A stretch of DNA of 48,756 nucleotides from Verrucomicrobiaceae bacterium. Lineage in GTDB: Bacteria > Verrucomicrobiota > Verrucomicrobiia > Opitutales > Intestinicryptomonadaceae. The notes under the pieces were generated by a model. The model saw only the letters and a program-made list of their open reading frames with translations, ran no database searches and was not told the origin of the DNA. A program made the position numbers and the translations under genes. Location of the stretch: contig SUVO01000018.1 in NCBI GenBank assembly GCA_015061955.1, positions 1-48,756 of the forward strand, written 5' to 3'. The number at the start of each line of letters is the position of its first letter. The stretch's first letter is position 1. This document shows, one piece after another, positions 16,724-26,520 of the stretch.

Positions 16724-18379
16724 TTAGAGATTCTTTTTGAACTCTTTTGGTGCTAATGTAAATGAGTTTTTACGCATTTCATTTTTAAGCTCGGTTTCAA
16801 ACATTTTTGCCAAAGCTAAATGTAATCCAAGGTCGTTGCGTAGATTTGCGTAAACATCGTTAGTTTTTATCTGCGAAAGTGGACGACGCAACAAATTAGT
16901 AAGTGCTGAAACAAACGAACGATATTCAACTTTTATTTTTGATATATCCATGCGTGTTTCTAATACTTTCTGATACTTTGTTGCAATGCTCGCAGTCATT
17001 TGACTTTTCGTTCCTTCGCTAAGCGAACCTGAAATCAACGAAGCCAACGCAAAATTTATTTCTTTTAATTGTTCAGCAGCCTTTATTTGTTTCTTCATAT
17101 TTTGAAGATTTACTGGAACCCACTTAATTGGTATATCTGTTCTAAAACCACTCATATAACGAACTTCTTTGTTGAGCGCACGTTCGAGTTCGTTCTTGAG
17201 ACGATTTGATGTCATATTCAACTGTGGTACTGATTTTTCAGGTTTTAAGCATATTGCAACAGGTTTGAAAGTTTTTAACGAAAGAACCAATGTACCTTCG
17301 TTATACGAGTGCAATATTGGGGTTTGTGTTCTAATTTCGTCATCAACAATTTTTGAGAGCTTCAAATTTACAGGACGAATCATTTCACCAAAATAACCAA
17401 TTACAGCAACGTCGTTGCTGATGCAATCGCGTAATTCTTCGTTAGTAGCAAAATTAATTGGTTCTACTTTAAATGGCAAATCTTCCAAGAATGTAAGCAT
17501 TAATGGTGCATTTTTTGCAGAATAACATTTTTTTAGTGATATTTTAGCTTCTTCGCCAGACAAACTTGATGCAGAAATACCATCGATTGAATACAACACA
17601 GCTGGAAATATTAAAGCCAATTGATTGTTTATTTTAGTGACTATACCAGTTGCAGTTTTATTATTGCCACTTAAAATAAGAGTGCTTTTTTTGAAAGTAT
17701 CTTCAACTTTTGCCATTATTTCAGTTTTAGAGGCAGTTTTAGTTGTTTCTTTTTGTTTTTGAGCTTCAACTACGCTCTTTGCATCTTGAACGGTGTCGAG
17801 CATTTTCTCTTGTTTTTTTAGAGCTTCCAGTTGCTGGTTGTAGTCGAATGGAAATTGTTGGGCAACAACTTTTTTAGTGATAGCTAATGTTGTTGCATCC
17901 ATACCATCTATTGCAAATTGTTTTACTTCTTCCTTGAGGTCGTAAATATTAACAAGTGATTCAGCTATAAGTTTATAATTGTTTTTATTTTCTTCGCAGA
18001 GCTTTTTATAGATAGCTTCAAATTCGTCTTTTTCAAAGTTCTTTTTAAGCTCGTAGACTTCTATAAGTGCTTCTGATTGTTCAATTATAAAGGTCTCTTG
18101 TTTTGTGTAGTGATAAGGGTGGTTTTTTTGAGCTTCAGCTTTTATAGAATCAGTGTCTTTTTGTGGAATAGGGAATTTTGTTGAATTTATTGATTCCCAA
18201 GCTTCAACTTGGCGTTCTATCCAAGCTTCTGTTTTTTCGGCTGACCAACCTTTTTTTGCTTTTGCTTTGGCTACTTCTACAATTTTAGTTTTGATATCAG
18301 CTGGAATTTCTTGTGCAAAAATTGAATTTGCACAAAGTGTAGATAAAGATAGGGTTAAAATAAATATAGTCTTTTTCAT
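16724..18379 (-). CDS. Exported protein of unknown function
   Basis: I do not recognise this 551-residue protein. It has a clear signal peptide (MKKTIFILTLSLSTLCANSIFA, cleavage near 22-23), a Lys/Glu-rich helical N-terminal half (about 25-235) that may include coiled coil, and a more beta-rich middle (about 240-430). Phrases such as TATGIVTKINNQLALIF and PILHSYNEGTLVLSL faintly recall a trypsin-like peptidase barrel, but I see no convincing His-Asp-Ser triad. It is convergent with thiL and divergent from the helicase gene, so it is probably a single unit. Confidence 0.65.
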   Translation of the reverse strand: MKKTIFILTLSLSTLCANSIFAQEIPADIKTKIVEVAKAKAKKGWSAEKTEAWIERQVEAWESINSTKFPIPQKDTDSIKAEAQKNHPYHYTKQETFIIEQSEALIEVYELKKNFEKDEFEAIYKKLCEENKNNYKLIAESLVNIYDLKEEVKQFAIDGMDATTLAITKKVVAQQFPFDYNQQLEALKKQEKMLDTVQDAKSVVEAQKQKETTKTASKTEIMAKVEDTFKKSTLILSGNNKTATGIVTKINNQLALIFPAVLYSIDGISASSLSGEEAKISLKKCYSAKNAPLMLTFLEDLPFKVEPINFATNEELRDCISNDVAVIGYFGEMIRPVNLKLSKIVDDEIRTQTPILHSYNEGTLVLSLKTFKPVAICLKPEKSVPQLNMTSNRLKNELERALNKEVRYMSGFRTDIPIKWVPVNLQNMKKQIKAAEQLKEINFALASLISGSLSEGTKSQMTASIATKYQKVLETRMDISKIKVEYRSFVSALTNLLRRPLSQIKTNDVYANLRNDLGLHLALAKMFETELKNEMRKNSFTLAPKEFKKNL

Positions 18380-18475
18380 ATGCAGTATATGGTATTTTTG
18401 AGAACAATAGTGTCAATTCTTTTTTGCTTAGTTTTAGCTTGCATAGAAAGTTTGCCAGTATATGGTCTTGAATAC

Positions 18476-19948
18476 ATGAAAATTATTAAGAAAATATTGT
18501 CGTGGGTAGGATTTAGCGACAGCAATGGAAGTTCAAAAAAAATATCGACTTCCAAAAAAAATAAAAAGGTCTCTTGTGTAAAATCATCGACAAAGAACCA
18601 CCAACCAAACAAAGTTAGTTCTACTAAGAAACAATTGTCTATTTCTGAATCTAAAAAAACGGCTCGAAAAGAAAATAGTAATAAGGGTAATTTACATACA
18701 AATTCAAGTGTGCAATCTCGAAAACCTAAAAAATTACCTTTGCCATATCAACGCGATGTATTGAATGCCGATGTTCCTGAATTCGTAGCTTGGGGATTAA
18801 CTGATGAAACATTGTCGGCTATAAAAGATATGGGATACAAGAAGCCTACGCCTATTCAAGAAAAATCGATTGGTGCAGTGTTGTCGGGGGGCGATATTAT
18901 CGCAACGGCTCAAACAGGTACTGGTAAAACTGCCGCATTTGCGTTGCCGATTGTAGATAAGATAAAAAATTGTACAGAAAATGTTAGTGTATTGGTGTTG
19001 AGTCCTACTCGTGAGTTGGCATCGCAAACTAAAGAGGCTTTTGATAATTTTTCAAAGTATGCCGATGTGAAATCGTTGTTGGTTCAAGGTGGAGTATCTA
19101 TGAATAGGCAAATTGCCGAATTGCGTTCTGGGGTAGATGTTGTTGTTGCAACTCCTGGGCGATTACTCGATTTATTGAAACAACGTGAAATATCGTTGGC
19201 AAATCTTAAGTATTTGGTGTTGGATGAAGTTGATAGAATGTTCGATATGGGATTTATTGAAGACGTTTCTGCAATTATAAGAAGATGTCCTAAAAAACGC
19301 CAAACCTTGTTTTTTTCGGCAACTATGCCCGATGCTGTATTGCGTTTATCTTCGTGGGCTTTAAATAATCCAGAAAAAATCGATGTAGGTATTGTACATA
19401 GTCCAGCCGATACAATAGAGCATTATGTATATCCTGTTGATGCTATACAAAAGTACGATTTGCTCGTTAAACTATTAGAAGATTTAACATACGAAAGTTT
19501 AATTGTATTTACTCGAACTCGAATTGATGCCGACAGAATAACACAATGGTTAGAAAGTCATAAATATAACGTTTCTACCTTGCATTCTGATAGAACTCAG
19601 AAGGAACGCGATAGAGCATTGCTCGATTTCAAACTTCACAAAACTTCAATCTTGGTCGCAACCGACATTGCATCTCGAGGCTTAGATATATCGGGCGTTG
19701 GTTGTGTTATAAATTACAATGTTCCAGAACATGCCGAAGATTATGTTCATAGAATTGGGCGAACGGGCAGAGCAAATACAGAAGGTTTTGCTATAACGCT
19801 TTATTCGTCAGATGAAACATCTTTCTTGAAGAAAATTGAAACTTTTATAGGCTCGCGAATTGAACGTAGAAAGTTAGATAATTTTGATTATCGAACTCCT
19901 CCACAGGTTGAAGAACCTGTAAAACGCCCCCGAAAACGCAACAAATAG
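18476..19948 (+). CDS. DEAD-box ATP-dependent RNA helicase (DEVD variant)
   Basis: RNA helicase of the RhlE/CshA type. From ATG 18476 it has 490 residues: a basic Ser/Lys-rich N-terminal extension of about 90, then the helicase core with motif I AQTGTGKT, Ia SPTRELASQ, Ib ATPGRLLD, II DEVD (instead of DEAD), III SAT, and VI HRIGRTGR. I prefer MKIIKKILSWVGF at 18476, because the extra 32 residues from 18380 look like an untranslated leader resembling a signal peptide. The next gene begins 7 nt after the stop. Confidence 0.9.
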   Translation: MKIIKKILSWVGFSDSNGSSKKISTSKKNKKVSCVKSSTKNHQPNKVSSTKKQLSISESKKTARKENSNKGNLHTNSSVQSRKPKKLPLPYQRDVLNADVPEFVAWGLTDETLSAIKDMGYKKPTPIQEKSIGAVLSGGDIIATAQTGTGKTAAFALPIVDKIKNCTENVSVLVLSPTRELASQTKEAFDNFSKYADVKSLLVQGGVSMNRQIAELRSGVDVVVATPGRLLDLLKQREISLANLKYLVLDEVDRMFDMGFIEDVSAIIRRCPKKRQTLFFSATMPDAVLRLSSWALNNPEKIDVGIVHSPADTIEHYVYPVDAIQKYDLLVKLLEDLTYESLIVFTRTRIDADRITQWLESHKYNVSTLHSDRTQKERDRALLDFKLHKTSILVATDIASRGLDISGVGCVINYNVPEHAEDYVHRIGRTGRANTEGFAITLYSSDETSFLKKIETFIGSRIERRKLDNFDYRTPPQVEEPVKRPRKRNK

Positions 19949-19955
19949 GAAATTT

Positions 19956-21263
19956 ATGTATAAAATAGTAATTCTTTTGTGTTTGTTTTTGGTTAGTAGT
20001 GCTTGGGGAAATAATAAAGTATGCTCGGGTGTAGATACTCATTGTTGTGGTGTTGACGATTGTTCAACCCGACAACTTATGCTTGATAAACAGGCTCAAA
20101 CAATGTGGAACGTAGTGTGGAATTTGTTCTTTAGCCCCAAAACAAATTTGTTTTATGATTTTGTAAGTTCTTACGAAGTAGGTACGCAATTTAATCATTT
20201 ACCAACAAAACAAGAGGCTTTAGCGTGTTTTCCAAATACCAGTGGAACTGGTACTGGTATGGAAGATAGTATGATTTTAGCAGGTTTGGTTCTTGATGCC
20301 ATAATTTATAAATACGATATCCACAAAGATTCTTCGTTAAAACAATATGCCGATAAAGTTTTAGATGGTATAGTTCTGTGTGCAACTATTCATAATTCGC
20401 AAGGGTTTATTGCTCGGAGCGTTAGCGCTTTAGATGGTAAAACAGCTTACATAGGAAGCTCGCGCGACCAATTTACGCAGGCAATCTATGGTATGTGGCG
20501 TTATTATAATTCGCCATTGTGCGATGATATTGCTAAGGTGAAAATAAAGCGTGTTATGTTCGATGTCGGGGAACGAATGCTTAAGTATATGACAGCAGAA
20601 CATAATTACGATTATGGATTAGCTGATGGCAGAAAGTGTCCGGTGGGGCTTTCTAAAATGTGGAATGTAATGCCACACGAGGCTGCTCGTCTGCCAATGT
20701 TTTATGCAGTAGCTTGGCAGACGACGGGCGATGATAGATTTTTCAAAGAGTATCGTAAATTTATAAAACCAGCAATTGAACAGTCTAAAAATTTTGGCAA
20801 AGGCAATCCAGGTTGGGCAGATATGCAAATGATGATGTCGTTGGTTTTACTTTGTGAAATGGAAAACGATGTTGCTATAAAAAACGATATCAAAAATATA
20901 ATGGCAAAACTTGGCAAATTAGATAATGGTAAGTGTGTGTCGAGATGTCAGAGATTTTTTAAGGTGGCAAAAGATTTTGATATGTCGATGCTTCCACCAG
21001 ATTGGCGCAGACCAGTAAGTTGGAAATTTAGAAAAGGAGTACCTCATTATTTTACACCAGATTGGGGTGATTACCATAAAGTGTGGTATGCTGGGCGAGG
21101 TGTGGGCGAGTTTGGGTGGTCGGCTATCCACTGTGGAATTAGCAAAGATGCTGTGCGTAAAATAGAAGATGTTATTTTGGCAAGCGATTATAAAAAGACA
21201 TCATCTTGCTCAATAATATATCACTTGGCATGTTATTGGGCTTTGAAAAATCTACAACAATAG
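19956..21263 (+). CDS. Exported alpha-helical protein, possibly glycosidase-like
   Basis: The 435 residues carry a signal peptide (about 1-18) and a Cys-rich start of the mature protein (CSGVDTHCCGVDDC). The body is Trp-, Tyr- and Asp-rich with recurring helical segments (EDSMILAGLVLDAIIYKYD, RDQFTQAIYGMWRYYNS, GWADMQMMMSLVLLCEMEN), as in (alpha/alpha)6-toroid glycosidases and lyases. I cannot name a family or catalytic residues. It follows the helicase gene by 7 nt and is convergent with an SGNH hydrolase. Confidence 0.65.
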   Translation: MYKIVILLCLFLVSSAWGNNKVCSGVDTHCCGVDDCSTRQLMLDKQAQTMWNVVWNLFFSPKTNLFYDFVSSYEVGTQFNHLPTKQEALACFPNTSGTGTGMEDSMILAGLVLDAIIYKYDIHKDSSLKQYADKVLDGIVLCATIHNSQGFIARSVSALDGKTAYIGSSRDQFTQAIYGMWRYYNSPLCDDIAKVKIKRVMFDVGERMLKYMTAEHNYDYGLADGRKCPVGLSKMWNVMPHEAARLPMFYAVAWQTTGDDRFFKEYRKFIKPAIEQSKNFGKGNPGWADMQMMMSLVLLCEMENDVAIKNDIKNIMAKLGKLDNGKCVSRCQRFFKVAKDFDMSMLPPDWRRPVSWKFRKGVPHYFTPDWGDYHKVWYAGRGVGEFGWSAIHCGISKDAVRKIEDVILASDYKKTSSCSIIYHLACYWALKNLQQ

Positions 21264-21278
21264 AGTCGAAAGTATTTG

Positions 21279-21917
21279 CTATTTTTGAATTTCTTTTGCG
21301 ATTTTTTCAGCAAGCAATTTTGCGCCTTCTTCGTTCGGGTGAACAGCATCGGGAAGATATTTGCGTTGTTTTTTGAAGGTATAGAATAAATCAATTATTT
21401 CCAAAGAATGTTTCTTAGCGACTTTTTTTATCAAAGGAATTATTACATTTTGCAATCTGTCGGAATTTATACCACTACCTTTGGCAAAAGTATCAATGGG
21501 TATGCAAATATATATCTTGGGGTTGCTCGATAAATTTTTAAAAGCATTTACTAAGGTATCGTAATCGTTTTCAAAATCTGCAACGTGTTTTATGTTATAC
21601 GATTTTGTATCGTTTGTACCTAACTTTATAAGAACAATATTAGGATTAAACGCCAACGCTTGCTTAAACTGACCTGTCTTTAAATATGGGTAGTCGGCTT
21701 TTGATAATACGGTACGGCCACTAATTCCGAAATTTACAACTTCGTATTTACTTCCCAAGATTTTTGAAAGTTGTGCTGGGTATGAGTGTTCTTTTCTATT
21801 TTTTATAGTAGCACCATACGTTATAGAATCGCCAACGCAAGCAACTTTGATTTTGTCGGCGCCAAAAGCAACCGACATAAGCAAAGCACAAAAACAAGTA
21901 CAAATTGTTTTTCTCAT
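21279..21917 (-). CDS. Exported SGNH/GDSL hydrolase
   Basis: The 212 residues have a signal peptide (about 1-19). The catalytic Ser is in VGDSIT (GDS at 29-31), the oxyanion Gly/Asn are in ISGRT (about 65-69) and GTND (100-103), and the Asp-His pair is in DAVHP (D190, H193). This fits carbohydrate esterases or lysophospholipase-like enzymes; an O-deacetylase for plant or host glycans fits the neighbourhood. It lies 11 nt downstream of the large glycosidase-like gene on the same strand. Confidence 0.88.
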   Translation of the reverse strand: MRKTICTCFCALLMSVAFGADKIKVACVGDSITYGATIKNRKEHSYPAQLSKILGSKYEVVNFGISGRTVLSKADYPYLKTGQFKQALAFNPNIVLIKLGTNDTKSYNIKHVADFENDYDTLVNAFKNLSSNPKIYICIPIDTFAKGSGINSDRLQNVIIPLIKKVAKKHSLEIIDLFYTFKKQRKYLPDAVHPNEEGAKLLAEKIAKEIQK

Positions 21918-21928
21918 ATAAAAATATT

Positions 21929-24823
21929 TTATTTTGTTATTTCAGAATAAAATTTTGAATCCAAATATTCTTCATCTTTGTTTTCAAAAATAGCATCAAA
22001 GATTATTTCTGAATTTTTAAATTTCTTTAAGATTTCAATCAATTTAGGATTTTTATTTTTATAAATTGGATATGTTATAGATTCTGTTTGTTCAAATGCG
22101 TCTTTAGAAATATCGGCAACAACAAGTTTAATTGGCAATCTTGTCAAGAAATTCAAGTGTGCATCTGATATATTATAGTTTAACAGTATAGCAGTAGATG
22201 GGGCAAATTTCAGATTGGGTTTATTGAGGTTTTTCAATCTGCTTGCTAAATCTACTACATTTTCAGGCAATCGCCAAATTTCAGTTCTTACGAGCAATGT
22301 CATATTGTGCGATGCACAATAATCTGCAATTATGCCAATATTTCTGATGTTTTCTTCGGCTACTTTGATTTGCTTGTTTGGTACTATTGATGGTCCGTGT
22401 GGAGCAATAATAACTTCGTCTACACCCAGAATACTTGCTTTTTCGATTACGCTTTTAATTCGTTTCATACTTTCTTCGTAGCGAGGTTTGTCGTCTTCTA
22501 TAATACGCAAATCAGGGAAACGATTTATACCCGACGAAAAGTCTACTGCAATTTTTAACTTGTTGCGTTTGAGCCAGCCACTTTCAGTTTTTAATGCTGA
22601 TTTTGATTTACGTTCAAAATACTTCCAATCAACAACAACTCTATCGAAGTGCTGGAAGAACGTCGGACGTGCCAAAATTTCTGTTTTAATGTCTAAAGTA
22701 TCTCGCAGTGTCAACGCTCTGCCTACTGGATTTTTCTTAGGTTTAACTTCGTCGATAGCAATTGTTGTAGGATTTTTTATTTTTACCGAGAACACGCGCA
22801 AGTCGCCACCTGCTATTGTTGTTGCTGTGTTTTTACCGAGATTTTCGGGCGATATAATTTCTGGTGTATGCCCAATTTTACCGACTTCGGTTATTGGTAC
22901 AACTAATTCTTTAATTTCGGCAATCTCACCAATTTTTGATTTTATTTCAAATGGTTTTGCTTCCCATTTATCGTTTGAAATAAGCACGGTGTACTCGTTG
23001 TTATTCTTTGCACATACTACCATGCTCAATTCTGGATTTGTTTCAAATAGCATACAATTTCTGTATTCTTTGTCCAAAATTGCAGAAACATATTTCAACA
23101 TAGGGTATGGTGTTGGTAGTGTTCTACCAACTTCGCCATCTTTACCGATGTTTTTGCGAGGCGTATGATGTTTTGTATAATCTTCTAAATTTTTAATTTC
23201 GCCTTTTTCACCAAACCCGAATGGAGAGGCTATAACAATAACTTCGCCTTTCCCCGATTTTACCGAAACTGCCGCGGGAATATTGCCTACTTTAGCAATT
23301 ACATTTGCGTTTTCGGGCAATATCAATTCGCACAAGTCGAACTTTGTATCTTCGGCAATATTTTTATCTTCAAAAACAACTGCCTTGTTTAAAGTTTTTA
23401 CGCTACTACCAACTTTAACGCCAGCAATACCATTTTTCATATTTTTGAGAGAACCAGCTGTAATAACTAACTTACCCCCATTGTTTACATAGGCATTGAG
23501 ATTATCGTTAACTTCTGCCGATGGCTGAATTTCGTTAGCTATTACTAAGAGTGGATACTGTTGTAATACCCAAACTGGAGCATCTGAAAACAACGCATCA
23601 ACTGAGTCTCCGTATGGAGTAGGTGTTATGTATCCACGTTCGTTTTTGAAATACGAACAATCTTGATACGATGGGTAGAGCTGACGGAACACGTTGTCCA
23701 TTAAATAGTCGCCATCTTGATACGATAGATTTCCCCATACTTTGAAAACTTTTCCTGAATAAGCGTGGCGTGGGAATGTCCAACCACTGTAAAAGTCTGT
23801 CATAACAGCGATAGGTGTTTGCATTGCTCCAACATAGCCGTTGTCGTTGCTCCATTTATGAGCAGTTTGCAAAATTTCGCCAAGTGGACTTAGCTTTCCG
23901 TTATGGTCGTATAGGCCCAATTCGAAACCAACTGCCAAGCAATTATACATAATGTGATTGTAAATTAAACGCTTGTGTAGGCTTAACGAAGTTCCCTTTG
24001 TTGCTCCAGCTTTTTTTGAATTTGATTTCGTATATGTTTTCCAACCCCAACGATTAAATGCCGAAGCATTCCCGAACCAAGGCACACCATATTGCTTGCA
24101 AGCTCCTCTGATAAACGAATAGTAAATTTGCGAATTTGGCAACAATTGAGCAGTTTCAGCGCCAATCATTGTGTAAAGCCCTTCTTTTATGAAGTAATGC
24201 CCAAAATTGAGCGATACTAAAGTTGCCATTTTATTGCCTAACTCATCGCACAATTGTTGAAAATGGTTTTGAAAGTTTAGATATTGATGGAATTTATCGG
24301 CACCATAGTCATGTTGTCTCGATGAAAATGCTGCAACATATCTACCATCTTGTTCGCCATTATCCATACCTAACCAACGATCTCCAAGTTTCTTTTCGAA
24401 CATATCGAGAACGCCTTCGGGTATTTTAAATTGTCGCCAATCTCCTGTTTCAGTTCCAACTGAGCCTGGAACGTATCCCCAAATATCGAAGAGATAGTAA
24501 TTGCGTTTTGCTATTTCGTCGACAACTGCTTCTAAATCTTTGCGAAATAAAAATCCGTATGAGGGCCAAATTACATTGCCAAGTTTATCCTTTTCAATGT
24601 ATTGATCCATGCTTGCTTTGAAGTCTTTTTTGCTTATCGAACGAAGTGCAATGAAGGCAGTTTTATTTCCGAAAAGTTCGGCAGTAGGTGGTCTTACATG
24701 ATAGCGATTGTAATCTGGATGATTTTTTGGATTCATCAAATGTGGATAAATCTTTGTTTGTGCAATTGCTGAACCCACCAGTAAAATTGATATTAAAAGC
24801 GATATTGTAGTGTACTTTTTCAT
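21929..24823 (-). CDS. Large exported glycosidase-like protein fused to an isomerase-type TIM barrel
   Basis: The 964 residues start with a signal peptide (about 1-21). The N-terminal 350 residues look like a glycoside-hydrolase-type TIM barrel (many Trp/Tyr and acidic residues, e.g. LGMDNGEQDGRY). Residues of about 415-480 resemble the glutamine-amidotransferase-like domain of beta-galactosidases (PLLVIANEIQPSAEVNDN, then YVNNGGKLVITAGS). The C-terminal third (about 715-950) resembles a xylose-isomerase/AP-endonuclease-type barrel (GVDEVIIAPHGPS, NMTLLVRTE). I cannot assign a CAZy family. It is transcribed away from the GH10 gene. Confidence 0.6.
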   Translation of the reverse strand: MKKYTTISLLISILLVGSAIAQTKIYPHLMNPKNHPDYNRYHVRPPTAELFGNKTAFIALRSISKKDFKASMDQYIEKDKLGNVIWPSYGFLFRKDLEAVVDEIAKRNYYLFDIWGYVPGSVGTETGDWRQFKIPEGVLDMFEKKLGDRWLGMDNGEQDGRYVAAFSSRQHDYGADKFHQYLNFQNHFQQLCDELGNKMATLVSLNFGHYFIKEGLYTMIGAETAQLLPNSQIYYSFIRGACKQYGVPWFGNASAFNRWGWKTYTKSNSKKAGATKGTSLSLHKRLIYNHIMYNCLAVGFELGLYDHNGKLSPLGEILQTAHKWSNDNGYVGAMQTPIAVMTDFYSGWTFPRHAYSGKVFKVWGNLSYQDGDYLMDNVFRQLYPSYQDCSYFKNERGYITPTPYGDSVDALFSDAPVWVLQQYPLLVIANEIQPSAEVNDNLNAYVNNGGKLVITAGSLKNMKNGIAGVKVGSSVKTLNKAVVFEDKNIAEDTKFDLCELILPENANVIAKVGNIPAAVSVKSGKGEVIVIASPFGFGEKGEIKNLEDYTKHHTPRKNIGKDGEVGRTLPTPYPMLKYVSAILDKEYRNCMLFETNPELSMVVCAKNNNEYTVLISNDKWEAKPFEIKSKIGEIAEIKELVVPITEVGKIGHTPEIISPENLGKNTATTIAGGDLRVFSVKIKNPTTIAIDEVKPKKNPVGRALTLRDTLDIKTEILARPTFFQHFDRVVVDWKYFERKSKSALKTESGWLKRNKLKIAVDFSSGINRFPDLRIIEDDKPRYEESMKRIKSVIEKASILGVDEVIIAPHGPSIVPNKQIKVAEENIRNIGIIADYCASHNMTLLVRTEIWRLPENVVDLASRLKNLNKPNLKFAPSTAILLNYNISDAHLNFLTRLPIKLVVADISKDAFEQTESITYPIYKNKNPKLIEILKKFKNSEIIFDAIFENKDEEYLDSKFYSEITK

Positions 24824-24969
24824 AATAGTATTTTCATTGAATTGGATTGAAAGGCTATTTCTTGCTGTTTTTTTGTCAAGTAAAAGCGTGTTATATTTAA
24901 AATATGTTTTGTAATGTAAAAAAGCTTTTTGCCTGAAATTTACCCTCTATGGCTCGATAATTTATGTAT

Positions 24970-24982
24970 GTAAACTGTTAAC
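24970..24982. promoter_or_regulatory. Shared operator-like site upstream of GH10 gene
   Basis: GTAAACTGTTAAC, a near-palindrome (arms GTAAAC and GTTAAC), lies in the 231-bp divergent region between the large glycosidase-like gene and the xylanase gene. The identical 13-mer is at 30261-30273 upstream of the amylase gene. Its centre is about 56 nt before the predicted xylanase start point. The look recalls LacI-family or CRE-type operators. Confidence 0.5.
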
Positions 24983-25002
24983 TAAAAAAAAGTTTTTATT
25001 TC

Positions 25003-25047
25003 TTGATACGTACAACTAAGATAATATGATCTATTTTGTTTAAGGAG
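25003..25047 (+). promoter_or_regulatory. Predicted promoter and ribosome-binding site of GH10 gene
   Basis: TTGATA (25003-25008), 11 nt, then GATAAT (25020-25025); the short spacer is unusual for sigma-70. A strong Shine-Dalgarno AAGGAG is at 25042-25047, 7 nt before ATG 25055, one of the clearest in the window. Confidence 0.45.
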
Positions 25048-25054
25048 CATTTAT

Positions 25055-26494
25055 ATGAAAACGAAAAATATGAAAACGAAAAAAATTATTACAACTATAA
25101 TTGCATCGATAGTGGCATTGTTTGCAAATGCTGATGTTCAAAAGGCAAAAGTTTCTGATAAACTAAGAGCGCTTTGGAACGACCCTGTTTTACAGGAGCA
25201 AATTGAAACAGGCATAAAAGCAAACAGAATGAGTGATTTCTTCTTAAAGTTTGTCCAAAAAAACGAGTTGTACCCTAAAAAAGGAAAAAGATACGAAGAT
25301 GTAAATGTGTCGGATTTAAAGGTTGAACAAGTTAAGCACGATTTTCTTTTTGGTTGTAATGCCTTCTTAATTGATGCCTTTAGAAATGCCGACGGTACTA
25401 TAAACCAAGCAGAATGCGATAAATACGGCGAGGTTTTCTCTAAAATTTTTAACTTTGCTACTCTTTCGTTCTATTGGAAAGATATTGAACCAGAAGAGAA
25501 CAAATGGCGTTTTAGTAAAGATAGTAAATTTATCTATCGTCGTCCTGCTGGTGATGTATCGGTTGAATTCTGCAAAAAATACGATCTCGTTATGAAGGGG
25601 CATTGTCTTGTTTGGGGCGTCAACAAGCATTGGGGACAACCCGACTGGGCAACACTCAAACGCGATACAGAAGCTTTTAAATCGGCGATAATGCGAAATA
25701 TGCGCGAAATTGCAAAACGTTATGGCGAAGACATTAAGATTTGGGATGTTATAAACGAGTCTGGTTCGTATCGCAATATAACATCTATGATGTTTGACGA
25801 TTACATTTACGAAGCTTTCAAAGAAGCCGAAAGAATTTTTCCAAGAGAAACAATCCTCATCAATAACGAAACCGATCGTGCGTTTACTCAACTCAATAAC
25901 GATGATTACACTGGGCGATTCTTCCAAACAAATAATTATCTAATATCTAAAGGGGCAAAACTCGATGCTGTTGGCGTACAATATCACGTTTTTAGAGAGT
26001 ATCGTTGGAAAGATATTTTGGCTGGTAAAATCGAAACTCCCGAGTTTTTCTTAAATGCTCTCGATTTTCTCGCAAAACAAAATCGCCCAATTCACATTAC
26101 CGAAATTACAATACCTGGCATGGGCGAGTATGGCGAAGATAATCAGGCATTTTGGATTGAACAACTTTATAGATTGTGGTTCAGTCATCCAAAAGTTGAA
26201 GCTATAACTTGGTGGAACTTGGTTGATGGTATGGCTGTTGCAGGCGAAGATAAGTGGAAAGGTGGTCTTGTATATCGCGACTTTACTCCGAAGAAAGCTT
26301 ATAAAGTACTTGATCGTCTTATCAATAAACAATGGCGTACAAATATAAATTTTGCTGGAGAAAATAACAGAGTACATTTTAGGGGCTTTTACGGAACATA
26401 CAAGCTTACTTATAAATACAATGGCAAGACAATCTCGCAAACAGTTCGCTTATCAAAAGGTACAAGAGAATGTTTGGTTGAAGTTGTAGAGTAA
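25055..26494 (+). CDS. Exported GH10 endo-beta-1,4-xylanase
   Basis: Retaining family-10 glycosidase that cleaves xylan backbones. The 479 residues have a signal peptide (about 1-26) after a charged start. Hallmarks are KGHCLVWG at 181-188, acid/base Glu235 in DVINE, nucleophile Glu350 in HITEI, and AITWWNLVDG at 383-392. The usual HTLVWH reads HCLVWG, a mild departure. The final 60 residues after the barrel are beta-rich and may be a small accessory domain. The start is fixed by the AAGGAG motif. Confidence 0.9.
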   Translation: MKTKNMKTKKIITTIIASIVALFANADVQKAKVSDKLRALWNDPVLQEQIETGIKANRMSDFFLKFVQKNELYPKKGKRYEDVNVSDLKVEQVKHDFLFGCNAFLIDAFRNADGTINQAECDKYGEVFSKIFNFATLSFYWKDIEPEENKWRFSKDSKFIYRRPAGDVSVEFCKKYDLVMKGHCLVWGVNKHWGQPDWATLKRDTEAFKSAIMRNMREIAKRYGEDIKIWDVINESGSYRNITSMMFDDYIYEAFKEAERIFPRETILINNETDRAFTQLNNDDYTGRFFQTNNYLISKGAKLDAVGVQYHVFREYRWKDILAGKIETPEFFLNALDFLAKQNRPIHITEITIPGMGEYGEDNQAFWIEQLYRLWFSHPKVEAITWWNLVDGMAVAGEDKWKGGLVYRDFTPKKAYKVLDRLINKQWRTNINFAGENNRVHFRGFYGTYKLTYKYNGKTISQTVRLSKGTRECLVEVVE

Positions 26495-26520
26495 TTTCAA
26501 GTGCAAACTTATTGACTACA

